The translations under genes and the position numbers were made by a program. Below, one piece after another: positions 15,749 through 24,982 of a stretch of 64,000 nucleotides of DNA. The stretch comes from an uncultured Clostridia bacterium (lineage in GTDB: Bacteria > Bacillota > Clostridia > Lachnospirales > CAG-274). The notes under the pieces were generated by a model. The model saw nothing but the letters and a program-made list of their open reading frames with translations. It searched no databases and was not told where the DNA came from. Position 1 is the first letter of the stretch. Every line of letters begins with the position of its first letter. The stretch spans positions 1 through 64,000 of the forward strand of contig CALWLD010000007.1 in NCBI GenBank assembly GCA_944381435.1, given 5' to 3'.

Positions 15749-17446
15749 ATGGACTTTAAAGAACAAATTGCAATTTTAATACAAAATGTTACAGATTTAG
15801 AAAAGGAAGATATATTAAACCTTATAGAAATACCAAGCTCAGAAATGGGAGATTTTGCTTTCCCTTGCTTTAAGCTTGCAAAAACAATGAGAAAAGCTCC
15901 TAACATAATTGCTAGCGAGCTTGCAGAAAAAATAGAAAAAAAAGACTTTATATCTAACATACAAGTTGTTAATGCTTATATAAACTTTTATGTAAACAAA
16001 GCAACTTATGTAGAAAAAATATTATCTAACGTTTTAAGCTTAAAAGATAACTTTGGCAACAACGATATGGGAAAAGATAAAACCATAGTTATAGATTACT
16101 CTTCACCTAACATAGCTAAACCTTTTCATATAGGTCACTTACGCTCTACAGTTATAGGTAATTCTTTATATAAAATATATAAAAAGCTAGGCTATAACGT
16201 TGTAGGTATTAACCATTTAGGAGACTGGGGTACACAGTTTGGAAAGCTAATTGTAGCTTATAAAAAATGGGGCAACAAAGAGCTTGTAGAAAAAGATGAT
16301 ATAAAAGAGCTTAGCAAAATATATGTAAAATTCCACGAAGAAAGCGAAAAAAATCCTGCTTTAGAAGATGAGGCTAGGCTTTGGCTTGTTAAAATGCAAG
16401 AAGGCGATAAAGAGGCAATCGATCTTTGGAAATGGTTTTGTGACATTAGTATGAAAGAGTTTGAGCGTGTTTATAAAATGCTTAACATATCTTTTGATAG
16501 CTATGCTGGAGAAAGTTTTTATAACGATAAAATGCAAGCTGTTGTTGATGAACTTTTTGAAAAAGATATTTTGGTAGAAAGTAACGGTGCTAAAATTGTA
16601 GATTTAGAACAATTTAATATGCCTCCTTGCTTAATTTTAAGAAGCGACGGCGGTACATTATATCCTACAAGGGATATTGCAGCAGCTTTTTATAGAAAAA
16701 AAGAATACAACTTTGAAAAATGCTTATATATAACAGCTTTAGACCAAAACTTACATTTTGCACAATGGTTTAAAGTAATTGAGCTTATGGGCTATGACTG
16801 GGCAAAAGATTTAGTGCATATACCTTTTGGTTTAGTTAGCTTAAACGACGGTAAGCTTTCTACAAGAAAAGGTCACGTTGTTTTAATGGAAGATATTTTA
16901 AACCACGCTATAGAAAAAACTAAAAATATTATAGAAGAAAAAAACCCTAACCTTGAAAACAAAGAGCAAGTTGCAAAAGATGTAGGTATAGGTGCTGTTA
17001 TATTTAATGATTTATTTAACTCTCGTGTTAAAAACGTTGTTTTTGACCTAGAAAGAATGCTTAATTTCCAAGGGGAAACAGGACCTTATGTACAATATAC
17101 TCACGCAAGAGCTTGTAGCATATTAGAAAAAGAAAGCTTTAACGAAAGTATATTAAATAACATAGATTATAGCTTAATATCTGATGAATATTCTTTTGAG
17201 CTTGTTAAGCTTTTAAGCCAATATCCAGATAAAATAGTAGATGCATCTAACAAATATGAACCTTTTATAATAACAAGACATTTGGTAAATATATGCCAAG
17301 CTTTTAATAAATTTTACGATGAAAACAACATTAAAAATAGCGAAACTAACCTTAAAAATGCAAGGCTTGCTATCGTTTATGCAACAAAAATGGTTATAGC
17401 AAATGGGCTTTATCTTTTAGGTATAAATGCTCCTGAAAAAATGTAA
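15749..17446 (+). CDS. argS: arginyl-tRNA synthetase
   Basis: ArgRS charges tRNA-Arg. The 565-residue class I enzyme has the N-terminal Add1 domain, SSPNIAKPFHIGHLRSTVIGNSL (with the HIGH motif), LGDWGTQFGKL, and LSTRKGH in place of the degenerate KMSK. A C-terminal anticodon-binding helix bundle ends with LLGINAPEKM. It starts after AGGAGG, 10 bases past the lipid-kinase gene. The length is normal for the family. Confidence 0.98.
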   Translation: MDFKEQIAILIQNVTDLEKEDILNLIEIPSSEMGDFAFPCFKLAKTMRKAPNIIASELAEKIEKKDFISNIQVVNAYINFYVNKATYVEKILSNVLSLKDNFGNNDMGKDKTIVIDYSSPNIAKPFHIGHLRSTVIGNSLYKIYKKLGYNVVGINHLGDWGTQFGKLIVAYKKWGNKELVEKDDIKELSKIYVKFHEESEKNPALEDEARLWLVKMQEGDKEAIDLWKWFCDISMKEFERVYKMLNISFDSYAGESFYNDKMQAVVDELFEKDILVESNGAKIVDLEQFNMPPCLILRSDGGTLYPTRDIAAAFYRKKEYNFEKCLYITALDQNLHFAQWFKVIELMGYDWAKDLVHIPFGLVSLNDGKLSTRKGHVVLMEDILNHAIEKTKNIIEEKNPNLENKEQVAKDVGIGAVIFNDLFNSRVKNVVFDLERMLNFQGETGPYVQYTHARACSILEKESFNESILNNIDYSLISDEYSFELVKLLSQYPDKIVDASNKYEPFIITRHLVNICQAFNKFYDENNIKNSETNLKNARLAIVYATKMVIANGLYLLGINAPEKM

Positions 17447-17923
17447 ATGATAAAAGCTAAAAGATTAAAAGATCAAGATATAGAAAATATTTATAACATT
17501 TGTAAAAACAACAAAACCTATTATAAATATTATAAACAAGAACCAACCTTTGAAAATATAAAACAAATTTTTACTGCCCTACCCCCTAAGGTTACTATGA
17601 AAGATAAATATTTTTTAGGTATTTATGAAAATAATAAACTAATAGGTATTTTAGATTTAATAAGAAATTTTCCAGCTAAAAACAGTGTATATATAGGCTT
17701 ATTTATGCTAGATATTAACTTACAAAATAAAGGTATAGGCAGTGTTATAATAAATAAACTTTGTATATTTTTAAAGAAAAGAAAATTTAATAATATAGAG
17801 CTTGCATATATAGAAGATAATGTACAAGCTAGGAATTTTTGGCTAAAAAATAATTTCTTGTTTAAAGGAAATGTAACTAAATTAGAAAATTTTAATGTTG
17901 TATCTATGTATAAAATGTTATAG
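17447..17923 (+). CDS. GNAT family N-acetyltransferase
   Basis: A 158-residue GNAT protein. The acetyl-CoA-binding motif is LDINLQNKGIGSVIINKL (about residues 98-115), followed by the typical NVQARNFWLKNNFLFKG motif. The substrate is unknown. The ATG abuts the argS stop codon and has no good ribosome binding site, so translation is probably coupled to argS. A terminator follows immediately. Confidence 0.88.
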   Translation: MIKAKRLKDQDIENIYNICKNNKTYYKYYKQEPTFENIKQIFTALPPKVTMKDKYFLGIYENNKLIGILDLIRNFPAKNSVYIGLFMLDINLQNKGIGSVIINKLCIFLKKRKFNNIELAYIEDNVQARNFWLKNNFLFKGNVTKLENFNVVSMYKML

Positions 17924-17939
17924 AGTTTATAGCATTTGA

Positions 17940-17969
17940 GAGTGAAGACAACCTCTTCACTCTTTTTTT
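17940..17969 (+). terminator. terminator of the lipid-kinase/argS/GNAT unit
   Basis: GAGTGAAGA-CAACC-TCTTCACTC followed by seven T residues. Confidence 0.9.
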
Positions 17970-18123
17970 GATAATAAAATTATAACAGCAAATTTAAGCT
18001 AACAAAAAGTTTATTTTGATGCAACAGCTAATCTTTATAAATATATCTTATTATAAAATCTTAAGTGAATCTTTACATTGTTATACTTTAATATATTTAT
18101 ATAATAAATTTATAATTTACATC

Positions 18124-18150
18124 TTGACATAAAATAAAATTTATTATAAT
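18124..18150 (+). promoter_or_regulatory. candidate proS T-box promoter
   Basis: TTGACA (18124-18129) and TATAAT (18145-18150) are separated by 15 bases, slightly short of the ideal 17. They lie just upstream of the T-box leader. Confidence 0.55.
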
Positions 18151-18164
18151 ATTTATTATAATAA

Positions 18165-18372
18165 AAGCGTTTAAAAAGGGAATAGTATGTATATAAGCTT
18201 TTTTTAGAGAGAAGATGGTTGGTGCAAATCTTTATTAGCCTATACAGAACCTACCCTTATAGCTTCTATATGAAAATATAGCGTTTTATCTAGCGTTAAT
18301 AGGTTAAAGAGTGAATGCTTTGCATTAAGAAGGGTGGTACCGCCGTTTATGGTCCCTTATTTTTGCTAAGCT
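18165..18372 (+). promoter_or_regulatory. T-box leader (tRNA-Pro sensing) of proS
   Basis: The leader contains the stem I features AGAGAG (near 18207) and GGTTGGTGCAAA, and the invariant T-box AAGGGTGGTACCGCC (about 18330-18344). These are followed by the competing terminator arm GGTCCCTT and a T-run. The bases GAACCTA (18247-18253) place CCU, a proline codon, at the likely specifier position. Uncharged tRNA-Pro should stabilize the antiterminator and turn on proS. Confidence 0.92.
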
Positions 18373-18405
18373 TTTTTTATTTATCAAACGTAAAGGAGAG
18401 ATATT

Positions 18406-19839
18406 ATGTCAAAGGAAAAGTTAGTAAAAGAAATAACATCTATGGAAGATGATTTTGCACAATGGTATACAGATATTGTGAAAAAAGCCGACCTTATAGA
18501 TTATTCATCTGTTAGAGGCTGTATGATTTTAAGACCTTATGGCTTTGCTATATGGGAGCTTATACAAAAAGAGCTTGATAAAAAATTTAAAGAAACAGGT
18601 CACGAAAATGTTTGTATGCCTATGTTTATACCTGAAAGTCTTTTACAAAAAGAAAAAGACCATATAGAAGGCTTTGCTCCAGAGGTTGCTTGGGTTACCC
18701 ACGGTGGAGCAGAAAAGCTTACAGAGCGTCTTTGCGTTAGACCTACATCTGAAACTTTATTTTGCGAACATTATGCAAATATAGTAGAATCTTATAGAGA
18801 TTTACCTATGCTTTATAACCAATGGTGCTCTGTTGTTAGATGGGAAAAAACAACAAGACCATTTTTAAGAAGCGTTGAGTTTTTATGGCAAGAAGGACAC
18901 ACTGTACACGCTACAGAAGAAGAGGCTCAAGAAGAAACTTTAAAAATGCTAAATATATACGCCGATTTTTGTAAAGACTTTTTAGCTATGCCTGTTATAA
19001 AAGGACAAAAAACAGATAAAGAAAAATTTGCTGGTGCTAAAGCAACCTATACTATAGAGGCTCTTATGCACGATGGTAAAGCTTTACAATCAGGCACATC
19101 TCATAACTTTGGCGATGGCTTTGCAAAAGCTTTTGGCATACAATATACAGATAAAGAAAACAAGCTTCAATATGCTCATCAAACATCTTGGGGTATGTCT
19201 ACAAGGCTTATAGGTGGGCTTATAATGGTTCATAGCGATAACAATGGGCTTTTATTACCTCCTAAAATTGCTCCTATACAAATTGTTATATTACCTATAA
19301 ATATGAAAAAAGAAGGCGTTGTAGAAAAAGCTAATGAGCTTAAAGAGCTTTTATCTAAAAAATATAGAGTAAAAATAGATTTAAGCGATAAATCTGCTGG
19401 TTGGAAATATAGCGAATATGAAATGAAAGGTGTGCCTTTAAGGCTAGAGATAGGCCCACGTGATATAGAAAACAACCAATGTGTTTTAGTACGCCGTGAT
19501 AACAGAGAAAAAGTTTTTGTAAATTTAGATGATTTAGAAAGCACAGTTGATGAAATGCTTAAAACTATGCAAGAAGATTTATACAACAAAGCTTTAAAAC
19601 ATAGAGAAGAAAATACATTCACTGCCAAAACATTAGATGAGTTTGAAGCTCAATTAAATGAAAAACAAGGCTTTATAAAAGCTATGTGGTGTGGAGATAG
19701 AGCTTGCGAAGATAAAATAAAAGACTTAACAGGTGCCACAACTCGTTGTATGCCTTTTGAGCAAGAGCATATATCTGATACTTGTATATGCTGTGGTAAA
19801 AAAGCCGATAAAATGGTTTATTTTGCAAAAGCTTATTAA
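18406..19839 (+). CDS. proS: prolyl-tRNA synthetase (short, eukaryote/archaeal-like form)
   Basis: ProRS charges tRNA-Pro. The 477-residue class II enzyme has [18 protein letters not shown], the motif 2 region [31 protein letters not shown], and motif 3 [14 protein letters not shown]...[12 protein letters not shown]-terminal domain has zinc-binding cysteines ([17 protein letters not shown]) and ends with a tyrosine (AKAY). These mark the ProS type 3 architecture, without the editing insertion. AAAGGAGAG precedes the ATG. It is controlled by the T-box upstream. The stop codon is part of repeat-family-1 copy B. Confidence 0.98.
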   Translation: MSKEKLVKEITSMEDDFAQWYTDIVKKADLIDYSSVRGCMILRPYGFAIWELIQKELDKKFKETGHENVCMPMFIPESLLQKEKDHIEGFAPEVAWVTHGGAEKLTERLCVRPTSETLFCEHYANIVESYRDLPMLYNQWCSVVRWEKTTRPFLRSVEFLWQEGHTVHATEEEAQEETLKMLNIYADFCKDFLAMPVIKGQKTDKEKFAGAKATYTIEALMHDGKALQSGTSHNFGDGFAKAFGIQYTDKENKLQYAHQTSWGMSTRLIGGLIMVHSDNNGLLLPPKIAPIQIVILPINMKKEGVVEKANELKELLSKKYRVKIDLSDKSAGWKYSEYEMKGVPLRLEIGPRDIENNQCVLVRRDNREKVFVNLDDLESTVDEMLKTMQEDLYNKALKHREENTFTAKTLDEFEAQLNEKQGFIKAMWCGDRACEDKIKDLTGATTRCMPFEQEHISDTCICCGKKADKMVYFAKAY

Positions 19840-20049
19840 TTATCTATTCCCACCCTCCACCTTCTTCTAGGGCTTTGCCCTAGAACCCTTTAATTACTCA
19901 AATATTTATGATAAAAGGTTTTAGTATTATTTTGTATACAAACTGAAAGTTGAAGTCAAAACAAAATTTAAGCACTAATTGAAAATATGAGCCAAGCTCA
20001 CTGTGTGCGGGGTATCCCCGCATAGGGCGGTGGGTTAGAATAGATAATT
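19837..20049. repeat. repeat family 1, copy B (full element)
   Basis: This copy is bounded by terminal inverted repeats: TAATTATCTATTCCCACCC on the left, and GGGCGGTGGGTTAGAATAGA followed by TAATT on the right. Inside are the stem TCTAGGGC/GCCCTAGA, ATTACTCAAATATTTA, GAGCCAAGCTC, and GCGGGG-TAT-CCCCGC. Its first three bases are the proS stop codon, so the element starts exactly at the gene end. Confidence 0.75.
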
Positions 20050-20095
20050 TATATCATCTTGCCTTTATTCTAAAATATTAAAATTACAAAAAGAT

Positions 20096-20119
20096 TGTCG
20101 ACAAAGTCGACACCCTTTT
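20096..20119 (+). terminator. terminator hairpin flanking repeat copy B
   Basis: TGTCGAC-AAA-GTCGACA followed by CCCTTTTT. The same GTCGAC core flanks other copies of repeat family 1 (28655, 55251). Confidence 0.75.
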
Positions 20120-20158
20120 TATAATTATTAGATTTTGGCTTTAAGGGAAATTTTTTGA

Positions 20159-20273
20159 AATTATCTAAACCCGCCCTCCACACCTTTACGGGGAGTACCA
20201 CGTACCACCTTGAGCTTCGCTCATTTTTTCATATTTATGCTATTAATTTTATAAAAATTATTTTGTCTACAGT
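20159..20273. repeat. repeat family 1, copy C (half element)
   Basis: AATTATCTAAACCCGCCC is followed by a variant centre containing GTACCACGTACCACC and the stem GAGC-TTC-GCTC. It ends with ATTATTTTGTCTACAGT, directly before the SDR terminator. Confidence 0.65.
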
Positions 20274-20278
20274 CTAAT

Positions 20279-20303
20279 AAGGTGAAGAATTTATCTTCAC
20301 CTT
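20279..20303 (-). terminator. SDR gene terminator
   Basis: AAGGTGAAGA-ATTTA-TCTTCACCTT, just past the stop codon at 20309. Confidence 0.8.
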
Positions 20304-20308
20304 AATTT

Positions 20309-21028
20309 TTAATCTTCTTGTTTTGTTTTAGCAATAACAATTTCTCTTACGCATACATCTTGAGGCATATAATAAGCAAATTTTACACAATCTACTATTT
20401 TTTTAGCATCTAAGCCACCTTCTATAGTTTCTTTCCATTTGTTATAATCTTCTTTTATTTTATCATCTGTTGTATGGCTTAAAAGAGGAGTTTCTACAAC
20501 ACCTGGTGCTATAGTTATTATCCTTACATTAGTGCTTGCTACCTCTTTTCTCATAGCCTCTGTTATAGAATGTACTGCAAATTTTGTGCCACAATATACA
20601 GAATGGTTATCAAAGGTTTTTCTACCAGCAATAGAGCTAATATTTATTATTGTGCCGTCATTTTCTTTTACCATATTAGGTAAAACTACATTTGTGCCAG
20701 TTAAAATCCCTTTTATATTAACATCTATCATATTATCCCATTCTTCATAGCTTTGCACATCTGCCTTACCTAAAAGCATTATACCTGCACAGTTTATTAA
20801 AAGGTTTGTCTTGCCATATTTAGCCTCTGCCTCTAATATAGCTTTTTCTACCTCATCTTTTTTTATTACATCTACGCTTTTACATATGCAGTTTTCTAGG
20901 TTTAGCTCTTCCATTAAATGCTTTCTTCTTGCTAACAACAAAACAGGGTGACCTTCTTTTAAAAATGCTTTTGCAAGCTCTTTACCTATACCAGAGCTAG
21001 CACCTGTTATTACTACTAATTTTTTCAT
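20309..21028 (-). CDS. short-chain dehydrogenase/reductase
   Basis: A 239-residue classical SDR. The cofactor loop TGASSGIGKELAKA lies near the N-terminus, with NCAG (about residues 83-86) and the catalytic INISSIAG...YCGTK (Ser, Tyr and Lys), then APGVVETPL. The arginines after the glycine loop (LLARRKHL) suggest NADPH preference. The substrate is unknown. It is divergent from an HxlR-type regulator 116 bases away, which probably controls it. Confidence 0.93.
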   Translation of the reverse strand: MKKLVVITGASSGIGKELAKAFLKEGHPVLLLARRKHLMEELNLENCICKSVDVIKKDEVEKAILEAEAKYGKTNLLINCAGIMLLGKADVQSYEEWDNMIDVNIKGILTGTNVVLPNMVKENDGTIINISSIAGRKTFDNHSVYCGTKFAVHSITEAMRKEVASTNVRIITIAPGVVETPLLSHTTDDKIKEDYNKWKETIEGGLDAKKIVDCVKFAYYMPQDVCVREIVIAKTKQED

Positions 21029-21144
21029 AGTTATTCCCCTTTATAAAAAATTATTTATTTATCTATAATAATATGTTAAAATATAATTATCAAGTAGGCA
21101 CTTTTTTTATACATAGTGTAATTTAGATAACTAATGAGGTTTTT

Positions 21145-21492
21145 ATGGAAAAAATTAAAGTATGTTGTGAAATTGAAATAACTCTAAAAGTTATAGGTGG
21201 TAAATATAAGCCTCTTATATTATATTATTTAATAGAAAATCATACAAAAAGGTTTGGTGAGATTTTATCTTTTATAAATAATATATCCCAAAAAACATTA
21301 ACAAACCAACTAAGAGAGCTAGAAGATGATGGGCTTGTTAAAAGAACTGTTTATCCAGAAGTACCTCCTAAGGTGGAATATTCTATAACAGAAAAAGGTG
21401 AAACTTTACTTCCTATATTAGAGCTTATGTGCCAATGGGGCGAAAAAAATATTAACGATAAATTTGAGCTAACAACTCCTCAATGTAAATAG
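21145..21492 (+). CDS. HxlR family winged-helix transcriptional regulator
   Basis: This 115-residue regulator has the HxlR hallmarks: [13 protein letters not shown] near the N-terminus, [49 protein letters not shown] as the winged helix, and LMCQWGEKN at the end. One cysteine pair (CCEIE, residues 7-8) could be redox- or ligand-sensitive. Family members sense electrophiles or oxidants, and usually control a divergent oxidoreductase; here that is the SDR. The spacing to the SDR supports a shared operator. Confidence 0.92.
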   Translation: MEKIKVCCEIEITLKVIGGKYKPLILYYLIENHTKRFGEILSFINNISQKTLTNQLRELEDDGLVKRTVYPEVPPKVEYSITEKGETLLPILELMCQWGEKNINDKFELTTPQCK

Positions 21493-21510
21493 AAGTTGTT
21501 AGCTCTATTT
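21466..21510 (+). terminator. HxlR terminator overlapping its coding end
   Basis: GAGCTAACAACT (21466-21477, inside the last HxlR codons) pairs with AGTTGTTAGCTC (21494-21505), followed by TATTT. It may also serve zupT on the other strand. Confidence 0.7.
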
Positions 21511-21514
21511 ATAA

Positions 21515-22297
21515 CTATTGAAAAATTAATAGACTAATAGCCATAACTATCATACCTAATATTAAACCATATATAGATAAATGATGCTCCCCATATTCCC
21601 TAGCACTTGGTAAAAGCTCATCAAGAGATATAAACACCATAATCCCAGCAACCATAGCAAAAATAATGCCAAATACAACATCGTTCATTATAGGCATTAA
21701 AATTAAAAAGCCAACTATTGCACCTAAAGGTTCAGAAAGCCCAGATAATAAAGAATAGAAAAATGCTTTCTTTTTAGATGCTGTAGAATAATATATAGGT
21801 ACAGCAACCGCTATCCCCTCTGGTATGTTATGTATTGCTATAGCTACAACAATAGGTATAGCAAGGCTTGGCTCTTGAAGAGCAGATACAAAGGTTGCAA
21901 GCCCTTCTGGAAAGTTATGTATTGCTATTGCAAGAGCAGTAAATATGCCCATTCGTGCAAGCCTTTTGTTCTCTTTATCTAAACTTTTTATTTCGTGAGG
22001 ATTTTCTGTAGATGGTATTAATTTATCAATGATAGCTATGAGTAACATTCCTAAAAAAAATCCAACTGTTGTTATTATATATCCCCTTTTTTCCCCTAGC
22101 TCTAAAACTAGGCTTTCTTTTGCTTTAAAAAATATCTCTATCATAGATACATATATCATAACCCCTGCAGAAAAACCTAGGCTAACCGATAAAAACTTTT
22201 TGTTAGTTGTTTTAGTAAGTAAAGATATTAAGCTACCTATGCCTGTGCTTAGACCTGCTATTAAAGTTAATAAAAAAGCATATAAATAATTTTCCAT
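21515..22297 (-). CDS. zupT: ZIP family zinc transporter ZupT
   Basis: ZupT imports zinc and other divalent metals. The 260-residue protein has eight predicted membrane segments and the two metal-binding helices HNFPEGLATF and HNIPEGIAVA, plus SLDELLPSAREYGEHH near the end. The cytoplasmic loop is Asn/Glu/His-containing. AGGAGGT precedes the ATG. Just upstream is a consensus promoter with a 16-bp perfect palindrome at the transcription start, so metal-dependent repression is likely. Confidence 0.95.
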   Translation of the reverse strand: MENYLYAFLLTLIAGLSTGIGSLISLLTKTTNKKFLSVSLGFSAGVMIYVSMIEIFFKAKESLVLELGEKRGYIITTVGFFLGMLLIAIIDKLIPSTENPHEIKSLDKENKRLARMGIFTALAIAIHNFPEGLATFVSALQEPSLAIPIVVAIAIHNIPEGIAVAVPIYYSTASKKKAFFYSLLSGLSEPLGAIVGFLILMPIMNDVVFGIIFAMVAGIMVFISLDELLPSAREYGEHHLSIYGLILGMIVMAISLLIFQ

Positions 22298-22310
22298 ATA
22301 AACCTCCTTT

Positions 22311-22326
22311 GTTAGCTTAAGCTAAC
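22311..22326. promoter_or_regulatory. zupT operator-like palindrome
   Basis: GTTAGCTTAAGCTAAC is a perfect palindrome lying just after the predicted start point and just before the zupT ribosome binding site. It resembles DtxR/IdeR/MntR-type boxes (TTAGG..AGCTAACC type). The cognate regulator is not in the window. Confidence 0.65.
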
Positions 22327-22335
22327 TTTTTTATA

Positions 22336-22364
22336 AGTATATCATTTTATTTATTTTTTGTCAA
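22336..22364 (-). promoter_or_regulatory. zupT promoter
   Basis: On the minus strand TTGACA (22364-22359), 17 bases, then TATACT (22341-22336): a near-perfect sigma-A promoter. Confidence 0.8.
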
Positions 22365-22590
22365 ACCATTTATCAACATATATAATTTCACTTTTTATAT
22401 AGTTATTAACATTTTTAAGTTTTCAACAATAATTACTTCTTTATCTATATATTAATTATAATGTTAATATTTATAATTGTCTATAACTTTTCCCCATATA
22501 TAATATATTATTTTTCCACATTTATATATTTTAAATTTTTATTTTCATAAATTATATTTTAAGTCTTTAAATAACAATATATAAAAAATA
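22365..22590. other. AT-rich region upstream of zupT
   Basis: Mostly A+T with scattered TTATCAACA and TTTTCCACA words that resemble weak DnaA boxes. I see no open frame and no clear structured RNA. Confidence 0.4.
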
Positions 22591-22626
22591 AAAAATGGAC
22601 TTTATAAATTACAAAGTCCATTTTTT
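22591..22626 (-). terminator. efp terminator
   Basis: AAAAATGGACTTT...AAAGTCCATTTTT is a symmetrical stem with U-tracts in both directions, about 35 bases past the efp stop. Confidence 0.85.
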
Positions 22627-22658
22627 ATTTTTTATATATTTATAATATTTAATTTATA

Positions 22659-23219
22659 TTAGTTAGCTCTACCTAAGTATTCGCCTGTACGTGTATCAAT
22701 TTTAATTTTTTCGCCTTGCTCTAAGAATAAAGGCACGTTTACAGAAACACCTGTTTCTACAACAGCAGGTTTTGTAGCCCCTGTAGCTGTATCACCTTTA
22801 AAGCCTGGTTCTGTTTCTATAATTTCAAGCTCTACAAATAATGGTGGTTCTATACCAAAAACATTACCATTGTAAGATAAAACTTTTACTATTTCGTTTT
22901 CTTTAACAAACTTTAATGTATCCCCTACTTCTGATGCATTAACTGCTATTTGCTCATAGCTTTCGTTATCCATAAAGTGATAAAGCTCACCATCGTTATA
23001 TAAATAGCTCATATCTTTTCTATCTATATGTGCTCTACCCATTTTTTCTGAAGGTCTAAAAGTTTTTTCTACAACAGCACCTGTTACAAGGTTTTTGATT
23101 TTTGTTCTAACAAAGGCAGCACCTTTACCAGGTTTTACGTGTTGGAATTCTAATATAACAAATATATCCCCTTCGTATTCTATAGTAACACCATTTCTAA
23201 AATCACCAGCTGAAATCAT
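22659..23219 (-). CDS. efp: translation elongation factor P
   Basis: EF-P relieves ribosome stalling at polyproline stretches. The 186-residue protein has three OB-like domains; the tip loop [12 protein letters not shown] carries the candidate modified lysine (Lys32). The C-terminus has the signature [19 protein letters not shown] precedes the start. It is the last gene of a minus-strand run comFB-like, aroK, aroQ, efp. No modification enzyme (EpmA or YmfI) is visible nearby. Confidence 0.98.
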   Translation of the reverse strand: MISAGDFRNGVTIEYEGDIFVILEFQHVKPGKGAAFVRTKIKNLVTGAVVEKTFRPSEKMGRAHIDRKDMSYLYNDGELYHFMDNESYEQIAVNASEVGDTLKFVKENEIVKVLSYNGNVFGIEPPLFVELEIIETEPGFKGDTATGATKPAVVETGVSVNVPLFLEQGEKIKIDTRTGEYLGRAN

Positions 23220-23273
23220 TGAAATTTCCTCCTTAAAGTTTTGTTATGTTTATTATTTCAAAATTTAAAAAAA

Positions 23274-23714
23274 TTATTTATTAAAGTAATATTTAAAAGC
23301 ATCTAAAGCTAATATATAACTATTTTCTAAAAAACCACTAATCTGCCCTATACAAACAGGAGCTATTACAGATTTATGTCTAAAATCTTCCCTTTTATAT
23401 ATGTTAGATATATGTACCTCTATGGTTGGTATATTTATAGATGATATAGCATCTCTTATAGCATAGCTATAATGGGTAAATGCACCAGCATTAATTATTA
23501 CGCCATCTATTTTATCAAAATAACATTTTTGTAAAAAATCTATTATTTCACCTTCTATATTAGATGTAAAAAATGTTACATTAAAAGATAAGTCATTAGC
23601 CTTTTTTAATATACATTCTTTTATATCTTCTAAAGTTTTTATACCATAAATGCCTTTTTCTCTAATCCCTAAAAAATTAAGGTTAGGGCCGTTTATAACA
23701 ACTAAATTTTTCAT
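23274..23714 (-). CDS. aroQ: 3-dehydroquinate dehydratase, type II
   Basis: AroQ converts 3-dehydroquinate to 3-dehydroshikimate in the shikimate pathway. The 146-residue protein has VVINGPNLNFLGIREKGIYG (with the catalytic Tyr), IDGVIINAGAFTHYSYAIRDA, EVHISNIYKREDFRHKS and a GQISGF loop, all typical of the small dodecameric type II enzyme. It follows aroK with a 4-base gap, forming a shikimate pair. Confidence 0.96.
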   Translation of the reverse strand: MKNLVVINGPNLNFLGIREKGIYGIKTLEDIKECILKKANDLSFNVTFFTSNIEGEIIDFLQKCYFDKIDGVIINAGAFTHYSYAIRDAISSINIPTIEVHISNIYKREDFRHKSVIAPVCIGQISGFLENSYILALDAFKYYFNK

Positions 23715-23718
23715 ATAA

Positions 23719-24231
23719 TCACCTAGTTAAAATAGTATTTTTTATGTTTTTTGCTAATATAAAGGGCGAACTGTCATTTATATCAAAAACTATATCTGCA
23801 TATTTATTATATAATTCTTCTCTCTCTTTTAATAGTGTACATATAGCTTTAAATTTATCTTTGTTTTTTAATAAAGGTCTTTTATCATCATATTTTAAAT
23901 TTTGGTATATCTTTTCTGGGGTAGCCTTAAGGTATATTATTATACCATTCTTTTTAAGGTTATTAATGTTTTCTATGTTTTTTATAACTCCACCACCTGT
24001 AGATATAACGCAATTTTTCATATTAGAAACTTGAGCACAAACCTTTTTTTCTAACTCTCTAAAGTAACTTTCGCCAAAAATATTAAATATTTCTTCTATA
24101 GATTTATTTTCTTCTTCTTGTATAACACAGTCTGTATCTATAAAATTAAAATTAAAATTTTTAGCAAGCTCTTTACCTATGGTAGATTTACCACAACCCA
24201 TAAACCCAATTAAAACTATGTTTTTAATCAT
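23719..24231 (-). CDS. aroK: shikimate kinase
   Basis: Shikimate kinase phosphorylates shikimate with ATP. The 170-residue protein has the P-loop GFMGCGKSTIGKELA (about residues 9-23), the DTDCVIQ shikimate-binding segment, FRELE, the STGGGVI loop and the lid arginine in KRPLL. It overlaps the preceding ComFB-like gene by 8 bases and is followed by aroQ, so translation is probably coupled. Confidence 0.96.
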   Translation of the reverse strand: MIKNIVLIGFMGCGKSTIGKELAKNFNFNFIDTDCVIQEEENKSIEEIFNIFGESYFRELEKKVCAQVSNMKNCVISTGGGVIKNIENINNLKKNGIIIYLKATPEKIYQNLKYDDKRPLLKNKDKFKAICTLLKEREELYNKYADIVFDINDSSPFILAKNIKNTILTR

Positions 24232-24511
24232 TATCTGTATGTCTTGGGTGTTTTTCTACTATTTTTATAGCATTAGTTATGGCAGCAACAATATCTATAA
24301 AACATTGGTTTTCATAAGAGCTAAGCTTTGCATAGCAAACGCCTTTTTCTGTAGCAACATATTTAGTAGGTAAATTATTAAGTGCTATAGCAGTTATATC
24401 TGCTTTGCATCTTTCACAAAAACAGCTACAGTTATTTTTTTCCATAACATCTTCTAGCTGATTAGCAACTAAATTTTCCATATAATTTCTAACTTCCATT
24501 TGGTTTTTCAT
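24224..24511 (-). CDS. late competence/ComFB-like protein
   Basis: A 95-residue ComFB-domain protein with N-terminal MENLVANQLEDVMEKN and a cysteine cluster CSCFCERCKADITAIALNNLPTKYV, the conserved core. In B. subtilis ComFB lies in the comF operon but its role is undefined; homologues elsewhere bind cyclic dinucleotides. AGGAGGTT precedes the ATG. It overlaps aroK by 8 bases, which places it in the shikimate/efp run rather than with competence genes. Confidence 0.85.
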   Translation of the reverse strand: MKNQMEVRNYMENLVANQLEDVMEKNNCSCFCERCKADITAIALNNLPTKYVATEKGVCYAKLSSYENQCFIDIVAAITNAIKIVEKHPRHTDND

Positions 24512-24663
24512 AAAAAAACCTCCTTTATAAATAACATTTGCTACATTATAACATATTTGTTTATTTTTTTCAATATTTATATGTATTTATATTTATATAA
24601 ATTGTAATATTGTATAAAAATCTATAATATTATTTATAATTTTTATATATTTTATATTAATCT

Positions 24664-24701
24664 AATAATAAAGCTAGCTTTTAAAAGCTAGCTTTATTAT
24701 T
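24664..24701. terminator. rpsR terminator, perfect 38-bp palindrome
   Basis: AATAATAAAGCTAGCTTTT joined directly to its exact complement. It lies between the rpsR stop and the comFB-like gene and should terminate the rpsF-ssb-rpsR operon. Confidence 0.85.
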
Positions 24702-24718
24702 AATAGTTAAATAACTTA

Positions 24719-24949
24719 TTAATCTTGTGTATATGCAAGTAAAGCAACGTGTCTAGCTCTTTTAATAGCTAAAGTTAAAACTCTTTGATGTTTAGCACAG
24801 TTGCCTGTAATTCTTCTAGGTAATATTTTTCCTCTTTCAGAAACATATTTTTTAAGCTTAGCAGTATCTTTGTAATCAACAAAATCTACTTTTTCAGCAC
24901 AAAAAGCACAAACACGTTTTTTTCTTTTACCACGTTTTTTGTTAACCAT
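24719..24949 (-). CDS. rpsR: 30S ribosomal protein S18
   Basis: S18 binds with S6 on the 30S platform. The 76-residue protein has a basic start (KKRGKRKKR), CAFC, then the conserved [50 protein letters not shown]. The cysteines (CAFC and NCAKH) mark the zinc-binding C+ type. It is the last gene of rpsF-ssb-rpsR. Confidence 0.98.
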   Translation of the reverse strand: MVNKKRGKRKKRVCAFCAEKVDFVDYKDTAKLKKYVSERGKILPRRITGNCAKHQRVLTLAIKRARHVALLAYTQD

Positions 24950-24982
24950 TGGTTTTACCTCCTTTAAACTTAATACGAAATT

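Noticed and set aside
19837-20273. Possible CRISPR or short tandem array
   Set aside because: The repeats are hairpin modules with different spacing and inverted ends, not regular repeats with unique spacers, and no cas genes are present.
22365-22590. Secondary replication origin suggested by TTATCAACA words
   Set aside because: The words are single mismatched boxes in AT-rich DNA with no perfect DnaA box and no nearby replication gene.
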